Positions 26,149 through 34,902 of a stretch of DNA of 64,000 nt are shown one piece after another. Both the position numbers and the translations under genes were made by a program. Below the pieces are notes generated by a model. It saw only the letters and a list, made by a program, of their open reading frames with translations. It was not told the origin of the DNA and did no database searches. This stretch comes from Propionispira arboris (GTDB lineage Bacteria; Bacillota; Negativicutes; Selenomonadales; Selenomonadaceae): assembly GCF_900109225.1 (NCBI RefSeq), contig NZ_FNZK01000019.1, positions 46,222-110,221 on the forward strand. Direction: 5' to 3'. How positions within the stretch are numbered: position 1 is the first letter of the stretch; each line of letters opens with the position of its first letter.

Positions 26149-27042
26149 TTATTTCCGCCATAGATCACAGGCAATTTCATTTAAGGACTGTTTCACTTCA
26201 TCCGTCAATGGTGTTAATGGTTCCTTGCAGTTTTCCTGCATCGGTTTATTTAATTCCTTCATCGCCCATTTCATAACCGGATTAAATGGTGTATATATTT
26301 CATAAAATTTCATGCGTTTATCAATTTCTCGCTGCATGGTTTTAATTTTCGGAAGATCTTCCTGGCGCAAAGCTTCAACAACATTATGACAAAGTTCTGG
26401 ATAGACATTGGATAAGGCTCCAATACAACCATTCCCGCCAGAAATAACCGATGGAATACAATTGTTATCATAGCCCGTAAACACTTGAAAATTAGGATAT
26501 TTACTCTTGACTTCCTGGATATATTTCTGTGTATGACGCAGTACAGGATGTGTATCTTTCACACCTACAAAATTTTTATGTTTAAGCAGCAGGCGTAAAA
26601 TCGTATCAACCGATACATCATAGCCAGTACGATCCGCATAATTATATAAGAAAACATCCCCATGAATTTGGCCTATAACTTCATCATAATAATGAAATAC
26701 GTCTTCTTGGTTGCAGGCACTATAATATGGACCAACAATAATAACGGCATCTGCTCCGACCTCAATCGCAATATTAGACAAGGAAATCGTTTCCGATTTA
26801 GCCATCCGACCTGTACCAGCTAATACAAAACCTTTATGATTGATATGCTTCGCCGCATCGACAATCATCGCCTTGATTTCCTCATAAGTAAAAGCATAAA
26901 ATTCACCGGCACTCCCGCCAACCAATACCCCATCAATACCAGCCCCAAGAATTTGATCATATAAATCATGCATTTCTTTATAATTTACAGTTCCATCTTC
27001 ATTGATCGATGTTAAAATCGGACAAATATATTTACAATTCAT
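26149..27042 (-). CDS. DapA/NanA family aldolase, probable 2-keto-3-deoxy-L-fuconate aldolase
   Basis: 297 residues, class I aldolase. GGSAGEFYAFT (about 42-52) is the pyruvate-binding segment, YNYADRTGYD carries the catalytic tyrosine and GVKDTH (about 160) has the Schiff-base lysine. Last gene of the fucose operon; in the matching Campylobacter locus the counterpart is Cj0481, which is expected to split 2-keto-3-deoxy-L-fuconate to pyruvate and lactaldehyde. The lysine context (VKDTH instead of VKEAT/VKDSS) departs from lysine-biosynthesis DapA, so not a housekeeping copy. Confidence 0.85.
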   Translation of the reverse strand: MNCKYICPILTSINEDGTVNYKEMHDLYDQILGAGIDGVLVGGSAGEFYAFTYEEIKAMIVDAAKHINHKGFVLAGTGRMAKSETISLSNIAIEVGADAVIIVGPYYSACNQEDVFHYYDEVIGQIHGDVFLYNYADRTGYDVSVDTILRLLLKHKNFVGVKDTHPVLRHTQKYIQEVKSKYPNFQVFTGYDNNCIPSVISGGNGCIGALSNVYPELCHNVVEALRQEDLPKIKTMQREIDKRMKFYEIYTPFNPVMKWAMKELNKPMQENCKEPLTPLTDEVKQSLNEIACDLWRK

Positions 27043-27076
27043 TTTAGTATCCCCTTCATAAACACATGATATAAAT

Positions 27077-28198
27077 CTACTTATCTATTCTTGCTTTGTT
27101 AAGATCATATACGAGCTTCATATCAGCCCACCACTCATTTTTAAGCGCGCCGTCAATGCGCATTTGGCATGGGTCAGTTTCCTTCCACCATCTCTGTGTT
27201 TCAGAATCCTTTGCCATCTTTGCCATATCGTATTCGAAATCATCCCCGCAGTACTCCATAATAGAAAAGAGTAAATCCTCACGATTAAAAATCTGATATT
27301 TTGTAATACCACATTCTTTTATCTTTTTATTTACACTAGCAAATGGATTCGCATGCAGTTTTTTATAGTACTCTGCTTTTTCGGGACGAAGTCTGATTAC
27401 ACTGGCAAATATTTGCGGTTTGTTTATTTGATAAAGCTTTTTGGTGTTTTTACTAAAGAAGTCGGCATCATCACCAAAATATTCTCTAAGTGTACGTAAA
27501 TGTTCATCAAAGGACGAGTACAATTCAACAACGGGAAAGTTTGAAGCATACAACAGTTTAGAAGCATCAAATTCACCCGTCAAAAAATCCAATAGATTTT
27601 TCACAAAAACTTTATCCTTGGTAACAAAGCCAGAAACCTTACAATACACATTTGGCAGCTTCGCCAGCTTTATCATAACTCGCTTATAATCCGACGTCAT
27701 TTGTTTGACATTACCGCAATGATTGATAACAATTTTTGCCTTGGGAACCTGCACTGCTGCCTGATATAGATCTTCCAGTTCCTCCACTCGATTGCAACTC
27801 TCAAAGATCATATTTCGATCCACCAAAACTTCAAGCCCATCAAGAAAACTTTGTTCTAAGCATCGCCCCCGCGGTGACGTGTCAATATGGAGCGGTTCGC
27901 GAACACCAACGATTCCCATAGGAAGCCGCATATGAGCACATAAATGCGGCGCACGCATAATTCTGGCTAAAATCTTAGAACTCTTTAGATTAAAAATGTA
28001 TTCATCTTCCTTTATAGCAAGATCACAGTCAACCTCGACAAAAACGCCGCCTTTAAAATCAACTTCATGTGTAGCATAAGCTTTGCATAAATCATCAACA
28101 CTGAAGCTTTTTTTTATACCAGCACATGAATCCAGCCATGGCAGGTGCAATACGTTCAAATCCCAAATATGAAAGTGACTATCAACAACTTCTAGCAT
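27077..28198 (-). CDS. Fusion: L-fuconolactonase-like amidohydrolase plus L-fucose/rhamnose mutarotase domain
   Basis: 373 residues with two domains. Residues 1-265: amidohydrolase_2 TIM barrel with DSHFHIWDL (metal HxH), INHCG and YASNFPV. Residues about 270-373: RhaM/FucM-type mutarotase with FASVIRLRPEKAEYYKKLH (catalytic Y-x3-H), SIMEY and a WW-K-TDP-Q end. In C. jejuni these are separate genes (Cj0487, Cj0488). The first part would open L-fucono-lactone; the second converts fucose anomers. AAGGAG lies upstream of the ATG. There is no stop between the domains. Confidence 0.85.
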   Translation of the reverse strand: MLEVVDSHFHIWDLNVLHLPWLDSCAGIKKSFSVDDLCKAYATHEVDFKGGVFVEVDCDLAIKEDEYIFNLKSSKILARIMRAPHLCAHMRLPMGIVGVREPLHIDTSPRGRCLEQSFLDGLEVLVDRNMIFESCNRVEELEDLYQAAVQVPKAKIVINHCGNVKQMTSDYKRVMIKLAKLPNVYCKVSGFVTKDKVFVKNLLDFLTGEFDASKLLYASNFPVVELYSSFDEHLRTLREYFGDDADFFSKNTKKLYQINKPQIFASVIRLRPEKAEYYKKLHANPFASVNKKIKECGITKYQIFNREDLLFSIMEYCGDDFEYDMAKMAKDSETQRWWKETDPCQMRIDGALKNEWWADMKLVYDLNKARIDK

Positions 28199-28244
28199 CC
28201 TATTATCTCCTTATATTATTTCTATTTCGAAAAGTCTTGGCTTT

Positions 28245-29465
28245 TTATATAGCTTCGCAGCCTTTAAATCCATACCACGCAACAAATAAAAAGCAAGGTA
28301 AAAGAAGCAGATATCCAGCAGCTGTGCCAAAATTATCGGCAACATGCCCCATGAAAAATGGCATAATTGCTCCACCAACGATACTCATAATAATTATACT
28401 TGAAGCCGTTTTGACAAGATTATCAGGAATCCTCACAACACTTAAAGCAAAAATCGTTGGGAAACTAATTGACATAAAAAAGAAGGATGCGATCAACAAG
28501 AATATACTTAAACTGCCCGTGGCAAAATTCAAACAAACCATAAGAATCGCATTAAGCAGTGAATACACCCCTAGAATTTTACCAGGGCTGAATTTTTTCA
28601 TTAAAGGAGTCGTTATAATTCTTCCGATCATGAATGCTATTAATGCAATACCAAAGAAGTAAGATGCTTTGCTATCGGAAAGTCCATTCCAGTGTTCAAC
28701 ACTGTAATTAATAAAAAATGCACCGGCGCCGACCTGAGCAGCAATATATAAAAACTGTGCCAATGCACCAAGTCTAAAATGCTTATAGCTAAACAATTGA
28801 TGATAGGATCCTGTGCCTTCTGAAGAATTTTCGCCACCTGAAATTTCAGCACCTTCCGGCATTTTAGTAACAAGAAATAAAAAGAGCATACATAAAACAA
28901 TTGCTGCAATACCAACATAAACCAACTGAACATTATGCATATTCTGCGCTATATCATTACTTTGGGCGATTGAGAAAAATAATGTGCCCCCAATGATTGG
29001 CCCGATAAACTGGCCAACACCATTAAAGCTTTGGGCAATATTAATACGCCATGCGGCCCCTTCATCCCGACCAAGTTTGGTGATATATGGATTCGCATTT
29101 GTTTCCAAACTGCCAAGACCGCAGGCAATAACAAAAAATGCACATAAAAAGATAGGAAAACTGTGGGCATTACTTGCCGGAACTATAAGCAAAGCACCTA
29201 ATGCATAAAGGAAAAGCCCCATGATAATTCCGCCTTTAAACCCAAATCGCTTTGCTACCATTGATGCCGGTGTGGCAATGACAAAATACCCACCAAAATA
29301 AGCTGCCTGCAACAGACCCGATGTTGCTTTTGTAATACCCAACTGATTTTGAAAGTTTTTATTCATAACATCAATCAAACCATAACTTAGACCCCATAGA
29401 AAAAACAGTACCGTAACCAAACAAGCTGCTATCTTAATATTTTTGTTGCTGCTATTATCACTCAT
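28245..29465 (-). CDS. fucP: L-fucose:H+ symporter, FucP family MFS
   Basis: 406 residues, 12 predicted membrane segments. FucP-family marks include the N-terminal LFFLWGLSYGLIDVMN (TM1, with the proton-linked acidic residue), NKNFQNQLGITKATSGLLQAAYFGGY region and LETNANPYITKLG (sugar-site asparagine), plus IVGGAIMPFFMG near the end. Imports L-fucose with protons. It lies between the SDR and lactonase genes, the order seen in the Campylobacter fucose locus. Confidence 0.92.
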   Translation of the reverse strand: MSDNSSNKNIKIAACLVTVLFFLWGLSYGLIDVMNKNFQNQLGITKATSGLLQAAYFGGYFVIATPASMVAKRFGFKGGIIMGLFLYALGALLIVPASNAHSFPIFLCAFFVIACGLGSLETNANPYITKLGRDEGAAWRINIAQSFNGVGQFIGPIIGGTLFFSIAQSNDIAQNMHNVQLVYVGIAAIVLCMLFLFLVTKMPEGAEISGGENSSEGTGSYHQLFSYKHFRLGALAQFLYIAAQVGAGAFFINYSVEHWNGLSDSKASYFFGIALIAFMIGRIITTPLMKKFSPGKILGVYSLLNAILMVCLNFATGSLSIFLLIASFFFMSISFPTIFALSVVRIPDNLVKTASSIIIMSIVGGAIMPFFMGHVADNFGTAAGYLLLLPCFLFVAWYGFKGCEAI

Positions 29466-29481
29466 TATTTCCCCTCCTCCC

Positions 29482-30261
29482 TTAACTTAAGGATCTATCA
29501 ATATGAACGTAACCACCATCTACAAATACCCACTGAGCCGTGGTATGTGATGAAAGAGGTGACAGCAGAAAAACTGCCATATCCGCAATTTCTTCAATCG
29601 ATGTAAAACGATGTTCAAAGGGAATTTTGTCCGCAATAATCTTTTTTCTTGCATTAGGATCATCAAATGATTGAATCCATTTTGTATAGAGTGGAGTCCA
29701 ACATTCACTGACTACAATCGCATTGCTTCGTACATGATCTTTTGCCAAAGCAGCGGCCCACTCCCGTGTCAGTCCCAAAATCGCCCCTTTTGCTGCCGCA
29801 TAGGCGCTGGTTTTCCCCTGTCCCGTAAGAGCTGTCTTGGAAGAAATATTTAAAATAGCTCCCCGGCTGTCTTTAAGATGCCGCACAGCCGAATGAACAA
29901 GTGCATAATAATGTGTCAAATTTCCATGAAGGCTCTTTTCGAACTCCTGCCAAGAAGTTGTTTCTAAATCTTTATTGTCGTTCGCCCCAGCATTATTGAC
30001 GATACCATAAATCGACCCCCAGCGCTTTACCACTGCCTCGACGATCGGTTGAATTTTATCCGTTTCATTCAAATCAACTTGAATAAATTCATAATGTTTT
30101 GTCAGGGCTTCCAGCTTTTCTTTGAATTCCGGTAAGATTTCCGACCGTGAAAGAACAATAGGAATCGCTCCTTCTCTGGCCAGAGCAAGTGTAATACCGC
30201 TCCCTATACCTTTTCCACCACCTGTTACAAAAATGACCTTTTCTTGTAATTGTAAATCCAT
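29482..30261 (-). CDS. SDR family oxidoreductase, probable L-fucose dehydrogenase
   Basis: 259 residues from the ATG at 30261 (GGAGG 9-10 nt upstream); the frame extends to 30312 inside the previous gene. Classical SDR with VTGGGKGIGSG (NAD(P) loop), NNAGAN, catalytic S in ILNISSKTA, and Y-x3-K in SAYAAAKGA. Would oxidise L-fucose (possibly also D-arabinose) to L-fucono-1,5-lactone, equivalent to FucX (Cj0485). Context is the main basis for the substrate. Confidence 0.85.
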   Translation of the reverse strand: MDLQLQEKVIFVTGGGKGIGSGITLALAREGAIPIVLSRSEILPEFKEKLEALTKHYEFIQVDLNETDKIQPIVEAVVKRWGSIYGIVNNAGANDNKDLETTSWQEFEKSLHGNLTHYYALVHSAVRHLKDSRGAILNISSKTALTGQGKTSAYAAAKGAILGLTREWAAALAKDHVRSNAIVVSECWTPLYTKWIQSFDDPNARKKIIADKIPFEHRFTSIEEIADMAVFLLSPLSSHTTAQWVFVDGGYVHIDRSLS

Positions 30262-30287
30262 ATCATTTAACCTCCATCTAAAATATA

Positions 30288-31805
30288 TTAAACCGTTGTA
30301 GCGAGTCGCCAAATAGAAAAATCATTTTGTCGGTTGATCTCTGCTTTGGTAAGGGTGCCATTGCTTACCGCCACAATAAAATCTAAAATCTCTTCACCCA
30401 CTTCTTGCAGGTTCTTTGTCCCTTCTATTACAGTCCCTGCATTCAAATCTATGGAATCATTCATCGTCTGAAATACCGCTGAATTTGATGCTAATTTTAT
30501 TGTCGGTGTAATGGCACTTCCCGTTGGGGTTCCAAGTCCTGTGGTGAACACGCAAATATTACAACCACCAGCCACCATACCACTTAGCTGCTCTATGTCA
30601 TTACCCGGTGTATTCATAAAAGTAAGACCTTTATCGGTTATCTGTTTGGCGTATCCTTTCACTGCCACAACAGGTTGATTACCAGCTTTATAGATACAAC
30701 CCAATGATTTTTCCTCTATGCTGCTCAGACCGCCTTCAATATTTCCCGGGCTGGGATTGGCACCACGCATATCGGCATGCGATTTTATTATGCTGTCTTC
30801 AAAACCCTTAATCGTTTGCAGAATCGCATCTTTTACTGTGCTATTTACCGCTCTGCTCGCGAGAATGTGTTCCGCACCGATTAGTTCTGTTGTTTCAGCC
30901 AAAATTACACTGCCGCCGTGCTGAATCACCATATCGGAAGCTTTACCAAGACTTGGGTTTGCACTAAGACCTGAAAAACTATCACTGCCGCCGCACTCCG
31001 TACCCAAGACTACATCTGACAAATCCCCTTCGCTTTTTTCCATTTTCATTGCTTCGGCCAGCATTTTTTTGACAATTTGTATTCCTTTTTCAATGCTTTT
31101 TCCAACCCCGCCCACTTCCTGAATCGTAAAGTACTCTACATTTTTATAAGGTGCTCTTTCTTTGATTTTCTCTGCAACAGTCTTTGCCGGAACCCCCTCG
31201 CAACCAAGCCCGACCACTAAAACACTATATACATTCGGGTTAGCTCCCGTTCCTACCAGGACACCTTGTGTTTGTCTTGCATCATAATTCAATTCACTGC
31301 ATCCATGCTGGTGCGTAACATAAACCACGTTCGTTTCGTCATTTTTGATTCCATCACTATAGGTTATAGTATTGGCTATACTTTCAACCACTTTATTGGC
31401 ACAATGTACACTAGGAATCACTAGAATTTGATTTCTAAAGCCAAAACTTCCATCACTTCGTCTATATCCCCTAAGCTTGTATATTTTATCATTTTGTGCA
31501 ATCGCGGATTGTCCATACACCTTCTGTTTAATATCTCTTACACTACTGTCCGTATCACCTCTACCGCGTTCACTTTCAATATTATGTATATGTACCCATT
31601 CCCCAGCTTTTATATCGCAGCTTGCAATGCCGATGTGCGCAGCATATTTTATAATGGGCTCACCTTTTTTTATCGCCAGCGTTGCAAACTTATGGCCTTT
31701 ACGAATATCTTGAAGAACAGTTACGCCAAGAGCAACATCATTTTTTTTGAGAATTTCTAATGCGGTTGCCACATTATCCATTTCACTCACGTGAATTGCA
31801 TTCAT
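30288..31805 (-). CDS. UxaA family dehydratase, probable L-fuconate dehydratase
   Basis: 505 residues: an N-terminal SAF domain (about 1-95; HIHNIESERGRGD) fused to the catalytic UxaA/GarD domain (HQHGCSEL, GLGCEGVPAK, GTECGGSDSFSGLSANP, NPSPGNIEGGLSSIEEKSLG). These iron-type dehydratases act on altronate or galactarate; in a fucose operon the likely reaction is L-fuconate to 2-keto-3-deoxy-L-fuconate, replacing the enolase-type dehydratase of other bacteria. First gene of the operon, GGAGA upstream of the ATG. Confidence 0.88.
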   Translation of the reverse strand: MNAIHVSEMDNVATALEILKKNDVALGVTVLQDIRKGHKFATLAIKKGEPIIKYAAHIGIASCDIKAGEWVHIHNIESERGRGDTDSSVRDIKQKVYGQSAIAQNDKIYKLRGYRRSDGSFGFRNQILVIPSVHCANKVVESIANTITYSDGIKNDETNVVYVTHQHGCSELNYDARQTQGVLVGTGANPNVYSVLVVGLGCEGVPAKTVAEKIKERAPYKNVEYFTIQEVGGVGKSIEKGIQIVKKMLAEAMKMEKSEGDLSDVVLGTECGGSDSFSGLSANPSLGKASDMVIQHGGSVILAETTELIGAEHILASRAVNSTVKDAILQTIKGFEDSIIKSHADMRGANPSPGNIEGGLSSIEEKSLGCIYKAGNQPVVAVKGYAKQITDKGLTFMNTPGNDIEQLSGMVAGGCNICVFTTGLGTPTGSAITPTIKLASNSAVFQTMNDSIDLNAGTVIEGTKNLQEVGEEILDFIVAVSNGTLTKAEINRQNDFSIWRLATTV

Positions 31806-31829
31806 TTGACTATCTCCTCTCTTTTGTTC

Positions 31830-31862
31830 GTATATACTTACTTAGTTTGTATATACTTACTT
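31830..31862. promoter_or_regulatory. 14-bp direct repeats, candidate IclR operator
   Basis: GTATATACTTACTT occurs at 31830-31843 and again at 31849-31862, 19 bp apart (about two helical turns). They sit just downstream of the -10 of the fucose operon promoter, the position of a repressor site. Confidence 0.55.
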
Positions 31863-31870
31863 TTACCATT

Positions 31871-31899
31871 ATAGTAGCAAATCAAATATGAGTTGTCAA
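31871..31899 (-). promoter_or_regulatory. Promoter of the fucose operon
   Basis: Minus strand: TTGACA (31899-31894), 17-nt spacer, TACTAT (31876-31871). A TATAAT overlaps 3 bases downstream but at a 20-nt spacing. Leads into the UxaA-type gene start at 31805. Confidence 0.6.
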
Positions 31900-31933
31900 G
31901 AATTTAATGAAAATTCAATTAATACTTTACGTA

Positions 31934-31991
31934 AAAAATATCGCACAACAGTTGGCTGTATAAATACAGTCCGCTGTTGTGCGATATTTTT
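31934..31991 (-). terminator. Terminator after iclR
   Basis: 18-bp perfect arms (31934-31951 with 31974-31991), inner CTGTAT/ATACAG stem, T-run on the minus strand. It separates iclR from the fucose operon, which therefore needs its own promoter. Confidence 0.85.
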
Positions 31992-32022
31992 ATCTAAACA
32001 CTTTAAAATATTTCGTTTTAAT

Positions 32023-32808
32023 TTAATCAGAAAACATATTTGCTTTCATCGGCAGTAACAAAAGTTCTTTTTCAATCAGTTCAGCATGAAGTTTTAAAAC
32101 AGACAAAATTTGCTGGATTTTTTCCGGCGTAGAACGAAATATAGGAAGACTAACACTAATAGATGCCAGAACCTGATCTGCTATTTTGATTGGAACCGCC
32201 AGACACTCTATATCAATATTCGTTTCACCTCTTTCGTGAGCATATCCAGCATTTCTTACTGCCGCAAGCTGCAAAAACAGTGTTTCTAAATCTGATGTAG
32301 TTCTTACCGTATATTTTATAAATTCACTTGGATAAAGTTCCATAATCTTCTCATTGCTTAATCCGCTGAGAAGACATTTTCCGAGAGCGGTTGCATAAGC
32401 AGCAATCGTCTTGCCAGCAGACGACTCGATCCGTATGGCCTGATTCGGTTCCGTCTTTTCTACATAAAGTACGTCTCCTCCGTCTAATATGCCAAGCTGG
32501 CATATTTCATCACAAGCCACCATAATATCTCTCATATGCGGCTTAAGAATATTTAAATAATTCAACGAATGTACATAAGCATAACCTAGTTTAAAACAAT
32601 TTTTGCCAATTGCAATTCGTGAACCAAAATTTTGGAGAAATCCTTCGTGTAAAAGCGTCATAACTATGGGATGCAATGTACCTTTGGCAATGTCGGTACG
32701 CCTTGAAATTTCAGCAAATGTAATTCCATCGACACTGTTATATACAGCGTCAAAAATCTGCAGGACTCTAAGAGTTGGATTGTGTAATGTAATTTTATTC
32801 ATACTCAT
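32023..32808 (-). CDS. IclR family transcriptional regulator
   Basis: 261 residues. An N-terminal winged HTH (about 8-70; GITFAEISRRTDIAKGTLHPIV) is followed by the IclR GAF-like effector domain (about 85-250; CQLGILDGGDVLYVEK, AYATALGKCLLSG, YAHERGETNIDIECLAVPI). Located immediately upstream of the fucose genes, as the IclR-type Cj0480c is in Campylobacter. Probably represses them and is released by a pathway intermediate. Confidence 0.9.
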   Translation of the reverse strand: MSMNKITLHNPTLRVLQIFDAVYNSVDGITFAEISRRTDIAKGTLHPIVMTLLHEGFLQNFGSRIAIGKNCFKLGYAYVHSLNYLNILKPHMRDIMVACDEICQLGILDGGDVLYVEKTEPNQAIRIESSAGKTIAAYATALGKCLLSGLSNEKIMELYPSEFIKYTVRTTSDLETLFLQLAAVRNAGYAHERGETNIDIECLAVPIKIADQVLASISVSLPIFRSTPEKIQQILSVLKLHAELIEKELLLLPMKANMFSD

Positions 32809-32932
32809 ATTATAGCGAATTAATTATTTATTGTAAAGTTTGCAACAGCAACAACGCTTCAACCAGGACACTTTATACAGCAACTTCAGCAAAATTAATA
32901 CTTTAACTTTACACAAGAATAATTTTCTTCAC

Positions 32933-33811
32933 CTATGCAAGTGCCGGATAGGTAAACAACAAAAAATGGGTTAAATTTAAACAAAAATGTGCCAATATAC
33001 TAGCCTCAATGCGATTGGTTTTCTGATAAATCCATCCATATCCCAAGCCTGCAAAAGTACCCCATATACTATAGCTAATTCCCCCTGCATAGTGAGCAAA
33101 GCCAAAAAGCAGCGACGCAATGATAACAGCCATGACATGTCCCCACCGAAAATCCTTAAAAACAGCAACAAGGTTTTTCTGAATAAACCCACGGAAAAAT
33201 CCCTCTTCAGCCGTACATACAAGCAATAAATTTGTTATCAGCCAAATAGGTAAACTCTCTGGCAGCTTCGGATCAAAACGAATCTTATCGGCAATAAGGG
33301 CAAAAAATACAAGAAGTATAATAAGCAATCCTATTTTAGGAAGAGTTTGTTTTAACATAGCAAGCCATTCTTTTTTATGAAACAGTAACCGTTGCGTTAA
33401 GCCCAAAATAAGTAACCCAACTACCGTTTTATCAAAATTAATATAGAGTGTAAAAGGAACAGCTTCTTTACTAATATATATATCAGATAAAACTTTCAAA
33501 TTACAAAAATAAGGGATTTTATGTGCACCGAGACCGTAAGCCAGAAAACAGACTATAAGTCCAGCAAAAGCACGTTTTGAACACCTATATTGGCTTTCTG
33601 TATATTGCACAGCATAAGTGAATAAAATAATGACAAAAATAGCATACACTTCAATTTGACCACTCATCAAACCAAAAATACATGCCATGCCAAAAACAAT
33701 ACTCCATGCTGGAATTCTAAGTTTGCACGGAAACCATAATAATAAAACTGCTATATAGAGAAGACTATAGCACACAATAGTTGTCCACGATATCATATCT
33801 GTCAACATCAT
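32933..33811 (-). CDS. CPBP family intramembrane metalloprotease
   Basis: 292 residues with about eight hydrophobic segments. The C-terminal Abi/CAAX-protease motifs are in order: EEGFFRG (about 202-208), GFAHYAGG, and LAHFCLNLTHF. Such glutamate/histidine proteases serve in prenyl-protein-like cleavage, bacteriocin self-immunity or membrane-protein turnover. No bacteriocin genes are seen near it. Monocistronic between iclR and the glucosaminate cluster. Confidence 0.88.
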   Translation of the reverse strand: MMLTDMISWTTIVCYSLLYIAVLLLWFPCKLRIPAWSIVFGMACIFGLMSGQIEVYAIFVIILFTYAVQYTESQYRCSKRAFAGLIVCFLAYGLGAHKIPYFCNLKVLSDIYISKEAVPFTLYINFDKTVVGLLILGLTQRLLFHKKEWLAMLKQTLPKIGLLIILLVFFALIADKIRFDPKLPESLPIWLITNLLLVCTAEEGFFRGFIQKNLVAVFKDFRWGHVMAVIIASLLFGFAHYAGGISYSIWGTFAGLGYGWIYQKTNRIEASILAHFCLNLTHFLLFTYPALA

Positions 33812-33930
33812 AAATTTAGTTCCATTTCCTTTATCCCTTTTTAACTCTTCATATTTAACAAATGCATTGCAGCCGCATTCTGTTTTATTCGTATTTAATA
33901 AATAACAACATTTAATTTAACAAAAAAAGA

Positions 33931-33965
33931 ATGATTGAACTAATATTATACCTCAGTTCAATCAT
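33931..33965 (-). terminator. Terminator at the end of the glucosaminate operon
   Basis: ATGATTGAACT/AGTTCAATCAT (33931-33941, 33955-33965); on the minus strand followed by TCTTTTTTT. It lies about 200 bp past dgaF. The rest of the 33812-34163 gap is AT-rich with no gene I can support. Confidence 0.75.
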
Positions 33966-34163
33966 CCTGTAAAAGTCTCCCCAGATTAAGCATTTCCAAG
34001 TTTTAATGAATAAAAGCTTCCAAACACTATATAATCTTTTTGTATCGATTTGTTTTTTTCATAATTAAAAACTTTACATAATCCCTCATATTTTTTCGAG
34101 TTTTAGGATTATTTTTATACAAAAAATAGGTACCATACTAATTTCTTAGTGCGACAACCCAAA

Positions 34164-34883
34164 TCAGATTGCATGCAACCGAGTCAGTAATTTTTTTACG
34201 ACCTGCGGGTCTGTTAGGCCTGTTTTTTTATCTACCATTGCCGTATAAATATGCGGAATAACTATTTCTGCCCCATTTTCTAAACAGGTTTTTACAACCG
34301 ATTCTACTGAATCCAACGTAATTCCACCAGTTGGTTCAAAGATTTTAATACCCGCTGCCACTGACGCTTTTACCATAGCTGCCACTTCATCTAAATGTTT
34401 GTCTCCCCCTATCGGATAAAATTTAACCGACTTTATATGACTTTCCTGAAATAAAGCCGCAACAGCTTCGCAGGATATAAATTCCTTGAAGTTTTTACTG
34501 ATCGGACCTGTCAGCATAGATACTTTCCCGGGTATTCCACCAGGCTGCACCAAAGCATTCACAAGTGTAGCTTCACTATGCACTGCTTTTAATGCAGATA
34601 TAGTATAGCCGGCTGCTGGGAATACTTGATTTACATGTGCCGGTTTTGTTTTGGTTGCGACTGCGACTACTTTTTCCCATTGCGTCGGGTCGCCTGCACC
34701 CAGTCCAACTGAAACAGGAATTTTTAGATTTTGTAATTTATTTACTTCATTCACTGCTATATCTATACTAGAAAAATTTTTTACCAGTACACCAATATAT
34801 ATATTCCCTTCTGCAGCTTCTACAAGTTCTTTTGCATTCTCAATATTGGCTGCCAGTACATTTATTTTTATTATCCTATTCAT
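34164..34883 (-). CDS. dgaF: DgaF-like 2-dehydro-3-deoxy-6-phosphogluconate aldolase
   Basis: 239 residues, TIM-barrel class I aldolase of the KDGP aldolase group found with glucosaminate genes. Seen: KIPVSVGLGAGDP, AHVNQVFPAAGYT, VKFYPIGGDKHLDE (Schiff-base lysine region) and EPTGGITLD. Splits KDPG to pyruvate and glyceraldehyde 3-phosphate, last step of D-glucosaminate breakdown. Last gene of the operon, 19 bp after dgaE. Confidence 0.88.
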   Translation of the reverse strand: MNRIIKINVLAANIENAKELVEAAEGNIYIGVLVKNFSSIDIAVNEVNKLQNLKIPVSVGLGAGDPTQWEKVVAVATKTKPAHVNQVFPAAGYTISALKAVHSEATLVNALVQPGGIPGKVSMLTGPISKNFKEFISCEAVAALFQESHIKSVKFYPIGGDKHLDEVAAMVKASVAAGIKIFEPTGGITLDSVESVVKTCLENGAEIVIPHIYTAMVDKKTGLTDPQVVKKLLTRLHAI

Positions 34884-34902
34884 CTTTTAATGTCTCCTCA
34901 CA

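Noticed and set aside
28126..28662. 178-codon open frame on the plus strand over the fucP 3' end
   Set aside because: Antisense shadow of a well-supported MFS transporter; hydrophobic composition mirrors it and there is no ribosome binding site.
31871..31899. TTGACA paired with TATAAT in the fucose promoter
   Set aside because: Spacing would be 20 nt; the TACTAT box at 17 nt fits better.
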